DNA of 64,000 nt from Cyclobacterium marinum DSM 745 (GTDB lineage Bacteria; Bacteroidota; Bacteroidia; Cytophagales; Cyclobacteriaceae): NCBI RefSeq assembly GCF_000222485.1, contig NC_015914.1, forward strand, positions 5,004,001 through 5,068,000. Direction: 5' to 3'. The stretch's first letter is position 1, and each line of letters starts with the position of its first letter. The translations under genes were made by a program, and so were the position numbers. The notes under the pieces were generated by a model. It was given only the letters and a program-made list of their open reading frames with translations. It had not been told where the DNA came from and did no database searches. Below, piece after piece: positions 46,758-56,659 of this stretch.

Positions 46758-47453
46758 AGACCTTATGGGGTTAAAATTTGATTAAGTAATATTTTAAATA
46801 CAGTATTAAATGGGTGTTCCATCTTTGATTTAAAGCCAAAGTTCTTTATCACTTTTTCTTATTATTAGCGGGCATTATTGGGTGATAATGGAGGCTAAAA
46901 CAAGATAAGTGGTAGCAGTAATAAATTTAACAATTGAAAGAAAATACATTGTTAGTAGTGCAATTCAAAATAGTATTGCCTACCATCCCGACATCTCAAT
47001 AAATATTGGAAGTCAGGTGGATATAGTAATTTTGTAGGTTTAACACCTACCTAAAAATAGTTGGTTTATTGTTAATAAAACTGGTCTATGCTCAGGCTTT
47101 GGGCACAAAACAGTTTTAAATATTATGCAAATTTAAATAAAATACAAATGTATTACATATTAAATAATAAAATTCGGAATAATTTATTTTTCAGTCTCAA
47201 TTAGGCTAAGGGTTAGAATAATCCTATTAGGGATGCAATTTGATTACAGGTTGTAAATATTATTTATAAAAATGAAAAGGCGAAAGTGATAAATTATGAA
47301 TCTCTATGCGGAAAATCTAAACAAATAAAAATTGGAAATAATAAATATTACCTATTAAATAATCTGGTTTTAGGAAGTATGGTACTCCGGTTTGCAAAAT
47401 ATATCGCTTTTTAAGTTTAGGAGGCTAGTCTTATTGACCCAACCAAATAAAAG

Positions 47454-47485
47454 AAGGTTTACCGAAATTGCTCTCAGTAAACCTT
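47454..47485 (-). terminator. Terminator-like hairpin after SusD copy 2
   Basis: AAGGTTTAC/GTAAACCTT, 9 bp, about 46 bases after the SusD copy 2 stop. It is the homologue of the stronger hairpin after copy 1, but the flanking U tract is weaker. Confidence 0.6.
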
Positions 47486-47530
47486 AAGAAAAGAATTAGT
47501 GCTTATAAAACTGGTTCCTATTTTATAATT

Positions 47531-49207
47531 TTAGTAAGGAATATTGGTTCCTTGCAATAACCACATTCGTGAGCGGGTATCATCATTCGTTGGCACCTGT
47601 ACAAATTCAGATTTCTCCAATCTCTCTACAGCGTCATTGTATTTTTCAACATTCTGAGGATCCGGAGGGGTAGGTGTATCATAATGATACCTAATTGGAA
47701 TGGCAGGTTGTGCACCATCTACAGGAGGTACAAAATCCGGATAACCTGTTCTACGCCAGTCAAACCAAGGCTCAGGTCTGAAAAACATGGAAATGTATTT
47801 TTGAGTCATAATGCGTTCATGCACATTGGTTGCTTGACTTAAGTCTATTTCTTCCTGGCTGTAAAATTCTTCAAAATCAAATCCTCCTACATAGTCACCG
47901 TATATACCCCATTCATCCATAGAAGCTTCAATCGCCTTTTTGTAATGACCTTCTGCATCACTGGCACCAAATGCCCCAATGGCCGCAGCTTCTGCCAAAA
48001 TAAATTCCACTTCTGAATAGGTAATAATGTTCATGCCAACATATTGATTGGCATTTTGAAAATATATCTCACTTAGACGACTATTAAACGGAGTAGTTTT
48101 GGGCTCAACAGATGTTGCTTGAGGACCTGCATTATAAGCTGTCCATGAAGCTTGGCTACCTACAGGTAATCCAACGTACAGGCTAGTATCCAGGTCATCA
48201 TACCCACTAGGGTAGGGCAACACTTCTACAGGGAAGGTTTGTCCCAATGGATCCGTATATTGAATCGTTGTTGCGGTAGCAATATCCTTGTCCCATTTCT
48301 TTTCTACAGGCCTTAACCATCTGTACAATCTCGGATCATTTTGATCCCTTAAAGAATTAAGAAAACCTAAGCCCATTCTTCTCGCATAAGTAAGTTCTGA
48401 AGCCCTAAATGACCCACCTCGAAAAGAAGTAGTTGCAGAATTTCCTATATAATCTAAAACAGCATTGTCATCTGTACTGGTGAACACATTTTGTGCAGCA
48501 TCTTGGAACTCAGCATCTAAATCAATACTTAATTCATTTTTTTTGTTGTTCAACAACAAACACATCCTGATTCTGAGAGAATTAACAAACTTTATCCATT
48601 TGTCTTTATCTCCATTGTACAATAGATCATAGCCATCCAACACGGGGACTTCCTCCCCCGGAAGGGCTTCAATCATATTTTTTGCTGTTTTTAAATTAAT
48701 CAGCAAGGTTTCATAAATCTCTTTCTGCTGATCATATTTAGGGAATACAATTCCTTCTTCCAGCTGATTGGTTTCTGAAAAGGGCACATCACCATAAATC
48801 TTTGTAGCTAGATCTATAAGTCCGGCTTGATATACTAAAGCTACAGCCTCTGTGAAAGTGTTTTCTTGCTCAACACTAAGGTCGGACATCGCTTGAACAT
48901 CTACTAAATTAGAGTAGATCGTTCCCCACGGACTACTTTGTCCCGGTGTCCAATACAGGGCGTTAAATTCCTCAGATTTATAACCATCACCCACTTGGTA
49001 ATACTGCAATAAGGAAGGAATTCTTGAACCCCAATAGCCAAATTCACTATAGGTACTGGCAAAATTATAGGTACTTGTCGTTAAGAGGAAGTTTGGATCA
49101 ACTTCGTTTACATCATTGGGGCTTACATTCAATTTATCAAAATCGCTACAGGAGTTTAAAATTGGAATGAATGCAATAGATAATATTATTATTATAATTT
49201 TCTTCAT
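47531..49207 (-). CDS. SusD/RagB-like outer membrane lipoprotein, copy 2
   Basis: 558 residues starting at the ATG at 49207; the leader MKKIIIIILSIAFIPILNSC is nearly identical to copy 1, with Cys20 lipidated. Differences from copy 1 are scattered (for example AAAIGAFGASD in place of AAEIGAFGVSD, and a C terminus with NIPY instead of GLPY). The nucleotide sequence differs at many third codon positions, so the duplication is not very recent. Intact, with no sign of decay. It follows SusC copy 2 by 18 bases, exactly as in copy 1. Confidence 0.92.
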   Translation of the reverse strand: MKKIIIIILSIAFIPILNSCSDFDKLNVSPNDVNEVDPNFLLTTSTYNFASTYSEFGYWGSRIPSLLQYYQVGDGYKSEEFNALYWTPGQSSPWGTIYSNLVDVQAMSDLSVEQENTFTEAVALVYQAGLIDLATKIYGDVPFSETNQLEEGIVFPKYDQQKEIYETLLINLKTAKNMIEALPGEEVPVLDGYDLLYNGDKDKWIKFVNSLRIRMCLLLNNKKNELSIDLDAEFQDAAQNVFTSTDDNAVLDYIGNSATTSFRGGSFRASELTYARRMGLGFLNSLRDQNDPRLYRWLRPVEKKWDKDIATATTIQYTDPLGQTFPVEVLPYPSGYDDLDTSLYVGLPVGSQASWTAYNAGPQATSVEPKTTPFNSRLSEIYFQNANQYVGMNIITYSEVEFILAEAAAIGAFGASDAEGHYKKAIEASMDEWGIYGDYVGGFDFEEFYSQEEIDLSQATNVHERIMTQKYISMFFRPEPWFDWRRTGYPDFVPPVDGAQPAIPIRYHYDTPTPPDPQNVEKYNDAVERLEKSEFVQVPTNDDTRSRMWLLQGTNIPY

Positions 49208-49225
49208 GATCAATATATATTATAA

Positions 49226-52200
49226 TTAAAACCCAACATTTAATTTCATACCGAAACTGCGGGTTCGTGGAATCACATTGTAAAACTCATAACCAGGTTC
49301 ATTCCTGTTTCCTACAGCGGTATAGGCAGTTTCAGGATCGATAAATACATTGTGCTTTGTCCACATAAACAAATTTTGACCCAGTAGCGATAAAGACATG
49401 TTTTGAAGGTTAAATTTATTTACGATAGCCTTAGGGAACCTATAAGTAATTGATACTTCTCTTAATTTCACATAAGTTGCACTGTACAGGTTAGCTGAGG
49501 CCAAGTATCTATCCGCTCCTTTTTGAGCATTATACGGACTAAGCCAAATTGTACCCGGTCCTCCAAAATTCTCTATGTATCCACCTTGGCCATCTTCTCT
49601 AACACCTACATCAAAACTGGCATCGTTTACATAAACTTTTTCCCCATCCGCATTAATATAGCTTCTGGCTTCTCTTTGTTCCTCGTCTTGCCATACAAAA
49701 CCACCATATTCAGAATCACGTCCACCAACCCATTCGTGTGAAAACTTCTCAGGGTTATCTTTGATTTGCTGAACGATGTCTACATTGGGGTCATAATCTA
49801 CACTACCATTGATATATTCAGGAAATCTACCATCATTCTTACCTTGCCTCAAAGTCTCTGAATAGAATTGACCGCCTGACCTCCAATCAATAACTGCTGA
49901 AAAACTAAAGTTTTTATATTGCACATTTGGGTTAATACCCAATATGAAATCAGGGTTATAGTTACCAATTTTTTCTAAATTCTCAGGATTTCGATCTCTT
50001 TCAGGCTTACCATTGCTATAAATAATGGCATGACCATAGTACTCAGAATTTGGATCTTCTACTTTAAAGTATGGTGCTTGGTAAATATCTCCTACCTGAT
50101 CTCCCGGATAGGTATAGAAATAAGCATACCCTTGGCTGTAACCAAAGTATTCAACTCCATCAGCTAGCTCCACAATGGTAGTTCTATTTCTAGTGAAATT
50201 TAATCCTAAATCAAATGAAAGATCTTTTTGTCTGATTACAGAGGTACCTAGGGTAATGTCCCAACCATTACTTCTTACCAATCCTGCATTGATCAGTTTG
50301 CTGTTTGCTCCTGAAGTAATTGGAGTGCTAATGCCAAGTACCTGGTTTTTATTGTCCATGGTATAGTAGGTGGCATCTAGTGTTAGTCTGTTGTTAAACA
50401 AAGAAAGGTCAATACCCACTTCTTTGGATGTAGCTATTTCAGGTTTTAGTTGAGAATTTTTAGCAACTTTGGCAATACTGGCCCTTTTGGTATCTCCCCA
50501 ATCTGCACCAAAATTATAATACCTTTGAAGCTGATAAGGATCTACATCATTACCTACCTGAGCATAACCTGCACGAACCTTGGCAAGGCTAACCCAAGCC
50601 GGCATATCAAACATTTCATTTACCAGCACACTTAAAGAAGCTGAAGGGTAAAAATACGAGCGATTCTCTTTGGGTAATGTACTAGACCAATCATTCCTAG
50701 CCGTAAGGTCTAGGTAAACCATGTTTTTATAGCCAATGGAAGTTTGGCCGAAAAGACTATTTACTTTCTTTTTACTCAAGAAGTTATTATATATTACAGA
50801 ACCGGGACCTCCATTACTAATGGTATACAAACCGGGAATAACCAGATTAGTGGTTGAATTGTGAATGTTTTCCTGGTAGTTGTACCTTAGGTTTCCCCCT
50901 GCATTGGCCTGTAGGTCAAAATCTCCAAATGTTTTGTTATAGGAGAAAAGACCTTCCCAGTTTTGTTCCCTAAAACTGGAATTCTGAATATCATAATTTC
51001 CCTTGGGGGCACTATTTGTATCCCACGGTCTTTGGTTAACTGCTCTTTGGTTCAATTGACTTCGCAAATACCTTCCTGTAAAGCGCAGGTCCTTGGCAAA
51101 CTCCCAACCTACTTGTACTTTAGTCATGGCTTGAACTCTATCAAAACTTGTTGTGGCCAACTCTTGCATCAGGTAAGGATTGTTCCACCTTTCTTTCCAG
51201 CGGGTTTGAACGATACCTTCTTGGTTGGGCATCCACCATGTTTCAGGATTACTATACAAAGACATGTCAACCTGTGGTCCTACAGTTAAAATTGCCCTTG
51301 TTGGCGTAAGAAAACCATCATTGGTATTTGGTCTATTGCCTGAACTTGACTCATTCAAAGAGGTCATTACTGTTACCTCCAAATTATCAGTCAGGTTCAT
51401 CGTTCCATTGATGCTGATATTATTTTTTTTCAAATCTACATTCGGCATAATACCCTTGTTAAGGTAATTACCCAAAGAAACGCGGAAATTGGCTTTGTCA
51501 TAGTTACCGCTAACGCCCACATTGTTTACCTGTGTCCAGCCGTTTTGGTAAAAATCTTTTTGACGGTTGATATTGTTCTCATGAGAAACCAATTCACTTG
51601 GACTATCCTGGTTTCTTTGTTGGGCAATAAAACCATTGTCTAGCTTAGGACCCCAAAATTCATAAGCATCATTTTCAAATACAAAAGCCCCTTCTTGGCC
51701 TGAAGCAAACTCAGTTTGCACAGGAAGATATTCGTATGGATTGTCGACAATAAATGATGAATTAAAATCCACCCCTAAACCTTTTTTCTCACCTGTACCT
51801 GATTTGGTCGTAATAAGTACTACTCCATTTGCTGCACGTGACCCGTAGAGAGCTGCTGCACTAGGTCCTTTTAATACAGACATTGATTCTATATCTTCCG
51901 GATTAATGTCTGAGATAGCATTACCAAGGTCAGCCTGATTGAATAGGTTATCCGTAGTGTTGTAAACGGGCACTCCGTCTATAACAAACAAAGGTTGATT
52001 GTCTGAGTTTAAAGAGGAAGCTCCTCTGATTACCATATTCATTGATGAACCTTTCACCCCGTAAGTCTGAGAAATCTGAACACCTGCTATTTTTCCTTGC
52101 ATAGAGCTTAGTACACTAGCCTGTGGTGTTTTATTTAATTCCTCCCCATCAACGGTTCCAACGGAATAGCCTAAGGATTCTTTTTCACGCGAAATACCTA

Positions 52201-52600
52201 AGGCTGTAATGACCACTTCGTTTAGTCCTACCACTGCATCAGTAAGGGTTACATCAATAATAGATTGTGATCCGATAGTTATTTCTTGTGCTTGGTAACC
52301 AATGTAGGAAAACTGCAACACCTCTGTAGTGGCAGGAACGTTTATGGAATAATCTCCATCAAGCTTGGTTACGGTACCGTTTGTAGTCCCTTTAGCGAGG
52401 ACAGCTACCCCTATAAGCGGAAATCCCTCAGAATCTGTAACTACGCCAGTAATTGTCTTGTTTGGAGATTGTTGAGAAAATGCAGTGTTACTTTTAAACA
52501 ATGCAGTTTGAAGTATTAACATAATCAAGCACAACCGCAATACTTGATTGGTTTTAAGGGGAAGACCGGTTAAATCTTCACAAAGTAGATGTTTTTTCAT
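49226..52600 (-). CDS. SusC/RagA-like TonB-dependent transporter, copy 2
   Basis: 1,124 residues. Leader about 15-43 (VLRLCLIMLILQTALF...AFSQ), carboxypeptidase-regulatory-like domain with ITGVVTDSEGFPLIGVAVL, plug with the same ALYGSRAANGVVLITTKSG run as copy 1, then the barrel ending YNVIPRTRSFGMKLNVGF. Most barrel substitutions relative to copy 1 are conservative, and loops such as FIVDNPYEYLPVQTEF vary, so ligand range may differ slightly. Upstream is the longest gene-free stretch in the glycan region except for the spacer between copies. Confidence 0.94.
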   Translation of the reverse strand: MKKHLLCEDLTGLPLKTNQVLRLCLIMLILQTALFKSNTAFSQQSPNKTITGVVTDSEGFPLIGVAVLAKGTTNGTVTKLDGDYSINVPATTEVLQFSYIGYQAQEITIGSQSIIDVTLTDAVVGLNEVVITALGISREKESLGYSVGTVDGEELNKTPQASVLSSMQGKIAGVQISQTYGVKGSSMNMVIRGASSLNSDNQPLFVIDGVPVYNTTDNLFNQADLGNAISDINPEDIESMSVLKGPSAAALYGSRAANGVVLITTKSGTGEKKGLGVDFNSSFIVDNPYEYLPVQTEFASGQEGAFVFENDAYEFWGPKLDNGFIAQQRNQDSPSELVSHENNINRQKDFYQNGWTQVNNVGVSGNYDKANFRVSLGNYLNKGIMPNVDLKKNNISINGTMNLTDNLEVTVMTSLNESSSGNRPNTNDGFLTPTRAILTVGPQVDMSLYSNPETWWMPNQEGIVQTRWKERWNNPYLMQELATTSFDRVQAMTKVQVGWEFAKDLRFTGRYLRSQLNQRAVNQRPWDTNSAPKGNYDIQNSSFREQNWEGLFSYNKTFGDFDLQANAGGNLRYNYQENIHNSTTNLVIPGLYTISNGGPGSVIYNNFLSKKKVNSLFGQTSIGYKNMVYLDLTARNDWSSTLPKENRSYFYPSASLSVLVNEMFDMPAWVSLAKVRAGYAQVGNDVDPYQLQRYYNFGADWGDTKRASIAKVAKNSQLKPEIATSKEVGIDLSLFNNRLTLDATYYTMDNKNQVLGISTPITSGANSKLINAGLVRSNGWDITLGTSVIRQKDLSFDLGLNFTRNRTTIVELADGVEYFGYSQGYAYFYTYPGDQVGDIYQAPYFKVEDPNSEYYGHAIIYSNGKPERDRNPENLEKIGNYNPDFILGINPNVQYKNFSFSAVIDWRSGGQFYSETLRQGKNDGRFPEYINGSVDYDPNVDIVQQIKDNPEKFSHEWVGGRDSEYGGFVWQDEEQREARSYINADGEKVYVNDASFDVGVREDGQGGYIENFGGPGTIWLSPYNAQKGADRYLASANLYSATYVKLREVSITYRFPKAIVNKFNLQNMSLSLLGQNLFMWTKHNVFIDPETAYTAVGNRNEPGYEFYNVIPRTRSFGMKLNVGF

Positions 52601-53305
52601 TTTTTTGAAATTCTTAAATAGAAATTTTTGACTCTTTACGCCATTAATTCAGGCGCTAACTAATAGTTATTTCATTTTGTTTGGTTTTACATCATAGGCC
52701 TATTATTGTTTTTCGGAAGGTTTATTTATTAATACTTTATCATGATTTTAAGGCAAAAGCGGGTGAAAACTTTTGATCATTTGCTTAAATTTTCGGCAAT
52801 ATTGTAAATACAGATTCAAATGCAATAGCTGATTTAGCGATTTCAACAATCATCATCGTTTAATAATATTTGAATAATTTTTTGTTTAAATAAGGGACGA
52901 ATTTCCAATAAATTGACTTGATTAATTAATCAAATAATAGCACCTTTCCTTATGAGGGATTGCCAATTGGTTTTACCTAATTTTGTTGGCTATTGTAATC
53001 TTGGCTATGATGATAAGCTGGAATCATAAAAAAAATCGTCTATTTAATAAGGAATATTTAGTGGATAAAAGGCCCTTAATTATTTATTATATACCTTTTC
53101 AATTTTAATTATATTTTTTAACGAGGATGTTGAAGCCTATGCTTTTGATAGGAAAATATGCGAAACTTATGGGTAACGAAATAATCCTAGGTTACACAAT
53201 ATTAAAACTAGGAATATTGAAAAATTTTGGTTTTTATTGTTTCCGAAATTTCAGTAAGAATTTGTATTGAATTCTTTTTATTGTGTTGATTAAAATATTA
53301 AAAGA
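52601..53305. other. Divergent spacer between SusC copy 2 and the GH43-like gene
   Basis: About 705 AT-rich bases. No gene was found. The conserved SusC leader block sits at 52674-52699. No promoter with good spacing was recognised for either side. Confidence 0.4.
52674..52699 (-). promoter_or_regulatory. Conserved leader block upstream of SusC copy 2
   Basis: Minus strand GCCTATGATGTAAAACC followed by AAACAAAAT, 75-99 bases before the start codon, matching the block before copy 1 in both sequence and distance. Confidence 0.4.
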
Positions 53306-54352
53306 ATGAGAATCAGTTTGTTGTTTTTATTTTTTATTGGGAATTTTCTCCAAGGATATACTCAAGAAGAAGATTTTTTATTGCTCAAAGGTAAATTTGA
53401 GCCAATTACTGAAGATAACCTTTATAAAGATCACCAATTTTATAACTGGGGTGGATCTATAATTAAAGGTGAGGATGGCCTTTATCACTTGTTTTATTCT
53501 AGGTGGCAGATGGATTTTTCGGCTTGGCTGACATTTTCTGAAATTGCACATGCCACTTCCAGTAGTTCAAACGGACCTTGGGAATATCGGGAAACGGTAT
53601 TGAAGGGTAGAGGTAAAGGTTATTGGGATGCTATTACTGCACACAATCCAAAAATCAAGTATTTTGACGGTAAATATTACCTATATTATATTGCCACTAA
53701 TTTAGGTGAGATGGAGTATAGTGATAATGATCTAATAGCTACTCATGGAAAATCGTTAGATCAAAGTTTAATTCGTAAAACCTTGAGAGAAAACCAAAGG
53801 ACCGGTGTTGCAGTTTCTTCCTCACTAGATGGACCATGGGAAAGGCTGGATCAGCCCATCATACAGCCTTCAGGACCTATCACCACCTTAACAGTAAATC
53901 CAGCCATAGCGATGGGAAAGGATAATCGTTTTTATTTAATAGTAAAAGGTGATAAGCCCGATGAAGAACGTTTTATTAGAAATCAAGCCATTGCCATTTC
54001 AGATTCTCCGGTAGGTCCCTTTCAAATGCAGCCAAATCCTGTGATAGATTACCAGGATACAGAGGATATGTCGCTTTATTACGATTCTGAAAATCAGAAG
54101 TTTTATGGTGTTTTTCATGCACATGAATACATAGGTTTGGTTTATTCAAATGATGGAATTAATTGGAAGAAACCTTTTAATTTCAAAGTTTTCAATAAAG
54201 AAATTCTATTGGCAAATGGAGATCTAATCCGACCTGATAGGATGGAAAGACCATTTGTTTATTTTGAAAATAATCAACCTAAAACATTGTGCTTGGCAGT
54301 GAAAAAAGGCGAACAATCCTATACAGTTTTTATACCTATCGCCTTTGATTAA
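53306..54352 (+). CDS. Secreted GH43-like five-bladed propeller protein
   Basis: 348 residues with signal peptide ending GYTQ (about residue 20). The body has the repeated blade pattern of GH43/GH32-type propellers: NWGGSIIKGEDGLYHLFYSRW, HNPKIKYFDGKYYLYYIATN, NPAIAMGKDNRFYLIVKGD, YYDSENQKFYGVFH. Blade starts such as ITAHNPKI and TTLTVNPAI recall glycosidase subfamilies, but the three catalytic acids could not be assigned with certainty, so it may be an inactive or noncanonical member. It is probably a periplasmic or secreted partner of the SusCD systems, on the opposite strand. Confidence 0.8.
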   Translation: MRISLLFLFFIGNFLQGYTQEEDFLLLKGKFEPITEDNLYKDHQFYNWGGSIIKGEDGLYHLFYSRWQMDFSAWLTFSEIAHATSSSSNGPWEYRETVLKGRGKGYWDAITAHNPKIKYFDGKYYLYYIATNLGEMEYSDNDLIATHGKSLDQSLIRKTLRENQRTGVAVSSSLDGPWERLDQPIIQPSGPITTLTVNPAIAMGKDNRFYLIVKGDKPDEERFIRNQAIAISDSPVGPFQMQPNPVIDYQDTEDMSLYYDSENQKFYGVFHAHEYIGLVYSNDGINWKKPFNFKVFNKEILLANGDLIRPDRMERPFVYFENNQPKTLCLAVKKGEQSYTVFIPIAFD

Positions 54353-54735
54353 CATCCCTACCTTTTGAAATTTTTGTTAGCATAGGTAGCTATTCCTTTT
54401 AAAAGAATATGTATAAAAATAATACAATAAAAACTCTTTTTCCATTTTAATTGTACCGATTTTCTAATTAATTCAATGTTTTTTAGATGAAAAATTGTTA
54501 CCTTGCACAGAAGGTTAAGTTAATTTTTACCTAATAATTTATCACTCTTCGTTTTTCTAATCATAAAGAGCATTTAATCACCTATTACGTACCTAGTTCT
54601 TTAGATTTATCCCTAAAACTAACCCGAAATTTTCCAAATAGTAAAGAATGATTTACTTCCGGTTAAACTTTAATTACATCTCCTATCACACACAGTATAG
54701 GGTAAGATAAGATTATTTGTAAAATAATATTTTTC
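54353..54735. other. Intergenic region
   Basis: About 380 AT-rich bases. A weak CTACCT/AGGTAG pairing lies shortly after the GH43-like stop. Nothing else was identified. Confidence 0.4.
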
Positions 54736-56538
54736 ATGAAAAAAATACTATCCTTAAAAAAACATGAATACTTATTATTAGTAATAAGTTTCTTTATTGC
54801 AGTTGTTTTAATTATTTTCAGCTTAAAAGAATTAAAAAGTTTTAGTATACAATCGGCAGAAACATCCTTGATTACTGTCAATAAATCTTCACATGAAGCA
54901 CTTAAACAATGGATCCAATTCCGAAAAAACAATATTAAAAAGTTAGGAAGTAATGATTTTTTAGTTAATAAAACCTCCGAAATTTTACAACTACCTAGGG
55001 ATTCATCTTCATTGATATCTTCCCCTATAACTTCAGAATTAAGGGTTTTTTTTCAACCCATTTTGGATACTAATGAAGATTTAGGAGTTTTCTTGATATC
55101 TCCTAATTACATAAGTGTTTTCTCAATGAGGGATTCAAACACAGGTAGTTTCAACCTAATCGCCAAAGAAAGTAAATCATTATTGGACAAAGTACTTCTG
55201 CGTGGTGAAACCGTCTTGGTTCCTCCAATTAAGTCTGATGTAGCCTTGGAAAGTAAATACACCAAAGAAAAATGGCATACCATGTTTTTGGTTACCCCAA
55301 TTTTCCAAGAAGAAAAAATCATTGCTGCATTTGCTATTCGCTTAGATACCCAAAAAGATTTCTCTAGAATTCTAGAGATGGGTAGAATAGGAGAAAGTGG
55401 TGAATCATATGGCTTCAATAGTCAAGGTGTAATAGTTACTAATAGTCGAATTGATGAAAAATTTGAAGGAATTAAAGAATTTAATCTTGAGAATAGGCTC
55501 GAAAATGAAATAGACTCAATTAGGGTTGGTCAAGAAAATAAATTTTCCTTATGTAACGGTTATGTGCTCAGTGAAATTGAAGATTATAAGGGTGAAAATA
55601 TTTATGAAGTTTGCGTATGGGATGATACCTTAAATATGGGAGTGGCTACTCGAATAAACGCTAATGAGGCATTGAAAGGATACCTCTTTATGCGTAAGAT
55701 TTTGCTACTTATTATTGTGGGGCTTTTTGGAATGGGTTTTATCATGATCAATATTATTGTGAACGCTAGACAAAATGAGGAAAATCTTTTAAAAGAGAAC
55801 AAGAGAGAATTGGAATTCATTGTTGAAGAAAGAACGAAAGAATTAAAACATAACATTAAAACAAAAGATAAGTTTTTCTCTATTCTTGCCCATGATTTAC
55901 GAAGCCCTTTTTCAGGCCTATTGGTTTTGTTAGACTTGTTATTGAAGAATCCAAAGTCCTTTTCAGAAGAGGAGAAAACAAATATGCTTGAGGAAATATA
56001 TAATTCAAGTGCTCAGCTATTTAAGCTTTTGGAAAATTTATTAAGCTGGTCTCGCTCACAAACCAATGAGATAACATTAAATCCGGAAAAGGTTTCCATT
56101 CATGACCTGATAAAGGTTAATTTCGATTTACAACTCCAAAATGCGAAAAATAAAAAGATAAAATTAATCAATGAAATTGATGATAGGTTAAATGTTTTTG
56201 CAGACAGAAATACCATAGATACGGTTTTTAGAAATTTGATATCTAATGCTATTAAATTTACCAATCCGGGAGGAACTGTGAGAATAAAATCTTCCCCCAA
56301 TAGAAAAATGGTAAAGGTATTTGTTCAGGATAATGGAATTGGTATTCCTAAAGAGAACCTAAAAAAATTATTTAAAATTGAAGAGAAAATATCAACAAAA
56401 GGCACTAATAATGAGGAGGGAACAGGGATAGGTCTTGCCCTTTGTAAAGAATTTATTGAATTGAATGGTGGGAAGATTTATGTTGATAGCAATATTGAGG
56501 TAGGTACTGTTTTTATAGTAGAATTACCTAATATTTGA
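54736..56538 (+). CDS. Cache-domain sensor histidine kinase
   Basis: 600-residue membrane kinase with a periplasmic double-Cache-like domain (about 45-310, with GRIGESGESYGFNSQG) between membrane helices at about 10-30 and 318-342. A short coiled coil (345-378) leads to HisKA with FFSILAHDLRSPF (phospho-His 386), then HATPase_c with NLISNAIKFTNPGG, DNGIGIPKENL and GTGIGLALCKEF. The cognate regulator is not adjacent. The periplasmic domain suggests it senses a small extracellular ligand. It lies beside the glycan region but lacks the HTCS design, so control of the SusCD genes is not implied. Confidence 0.93.
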   Translation: MKKILSLKKHEYLLLVISFFIAVVLIIFSLKELKSFSIQSAETSLITVNKSSHEALKQWIQFRKNNIKKLGSNDFLVNKTSEILQLPRDSSSLISSPITSELRVFFQPILDTNEDLGVFLISPNYISVFSMRDSNTGSFNLIAKESKSLLDKVLLRGETVLVPPIKSDVALESKYTKEKWHTMFLVTPIFQEEKIIAAFAIRLDTQKDFSRILEMGRIGESGESYGFNSQGVIVTNSRIDEKFEGIKEFNLENRLENEIDSIRVGQENKFSLCNGYVLSEIEDYKGENIYEVCVWDDTLNMGVATRINANEALKGYLFMRKILLLIIVGLFGMGFIMINIIVNARQNEENLLKENKRELEFIVEERTKELKHNIKTKDKFFSILAHDLRSPFSGLLVLLDLLLKNPKSFSEEEKTNMLEEIYNSSAQLFKLLENLLSWSRSQTNEITLNPEKVSIHDLIKVNFDLQLQNAKNKKIKLINEIDDRLNVFADRNTIDTVFRNLISNAIKFTNPGGTVRIKSSPNRKMVKVFVQDNGIGIPKENLKKLFKIEEKISTKGTNNEEGTGIGLALCKEFIELNGGKIYVDSNIEVGTVFIVELPNI

Positions 56539-56659
56539 TCAGGGTTTGAAAATGATTATACATTAAGGAGGTCTTTAAAAAAGAAATGTGTGTCCTGTTT
56601 GTGTGGTAAAATATTGGTAATAAATAATATCTTTAAAGCTCAATAAGACTAAATATTCC

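Larger units (their letters stand above)
46658..47530. other. Leader and spacer between the two SusCD units
   Basis: About 870 AT-rich bases without a gene. It holds a stem AACCGAG/CTCGGTT (46687-46715) in the leader, a conserved block 75-100 bases upstream of the SusC start, a GTAGGT/ACCTAC repeat (47034-47050), a minus-strand TAAATTTG like a -7 box (47128-47135) and the copy 2 terminator (47454-47485). Confidence 0.5.

Noticed and set aside
41573..52600. Assembly duplication of the SusCD pair
   Set aside because: The copies differ at many bases, in their leaders and in flanking DNA, so both are real.
54736..56538. Hybrid two-component system regulator for the SusCD genes
   Set aside because: The kinase lacks the reg_prop propeller, receiver and AraC-type DNA-binding domains of such regulators.
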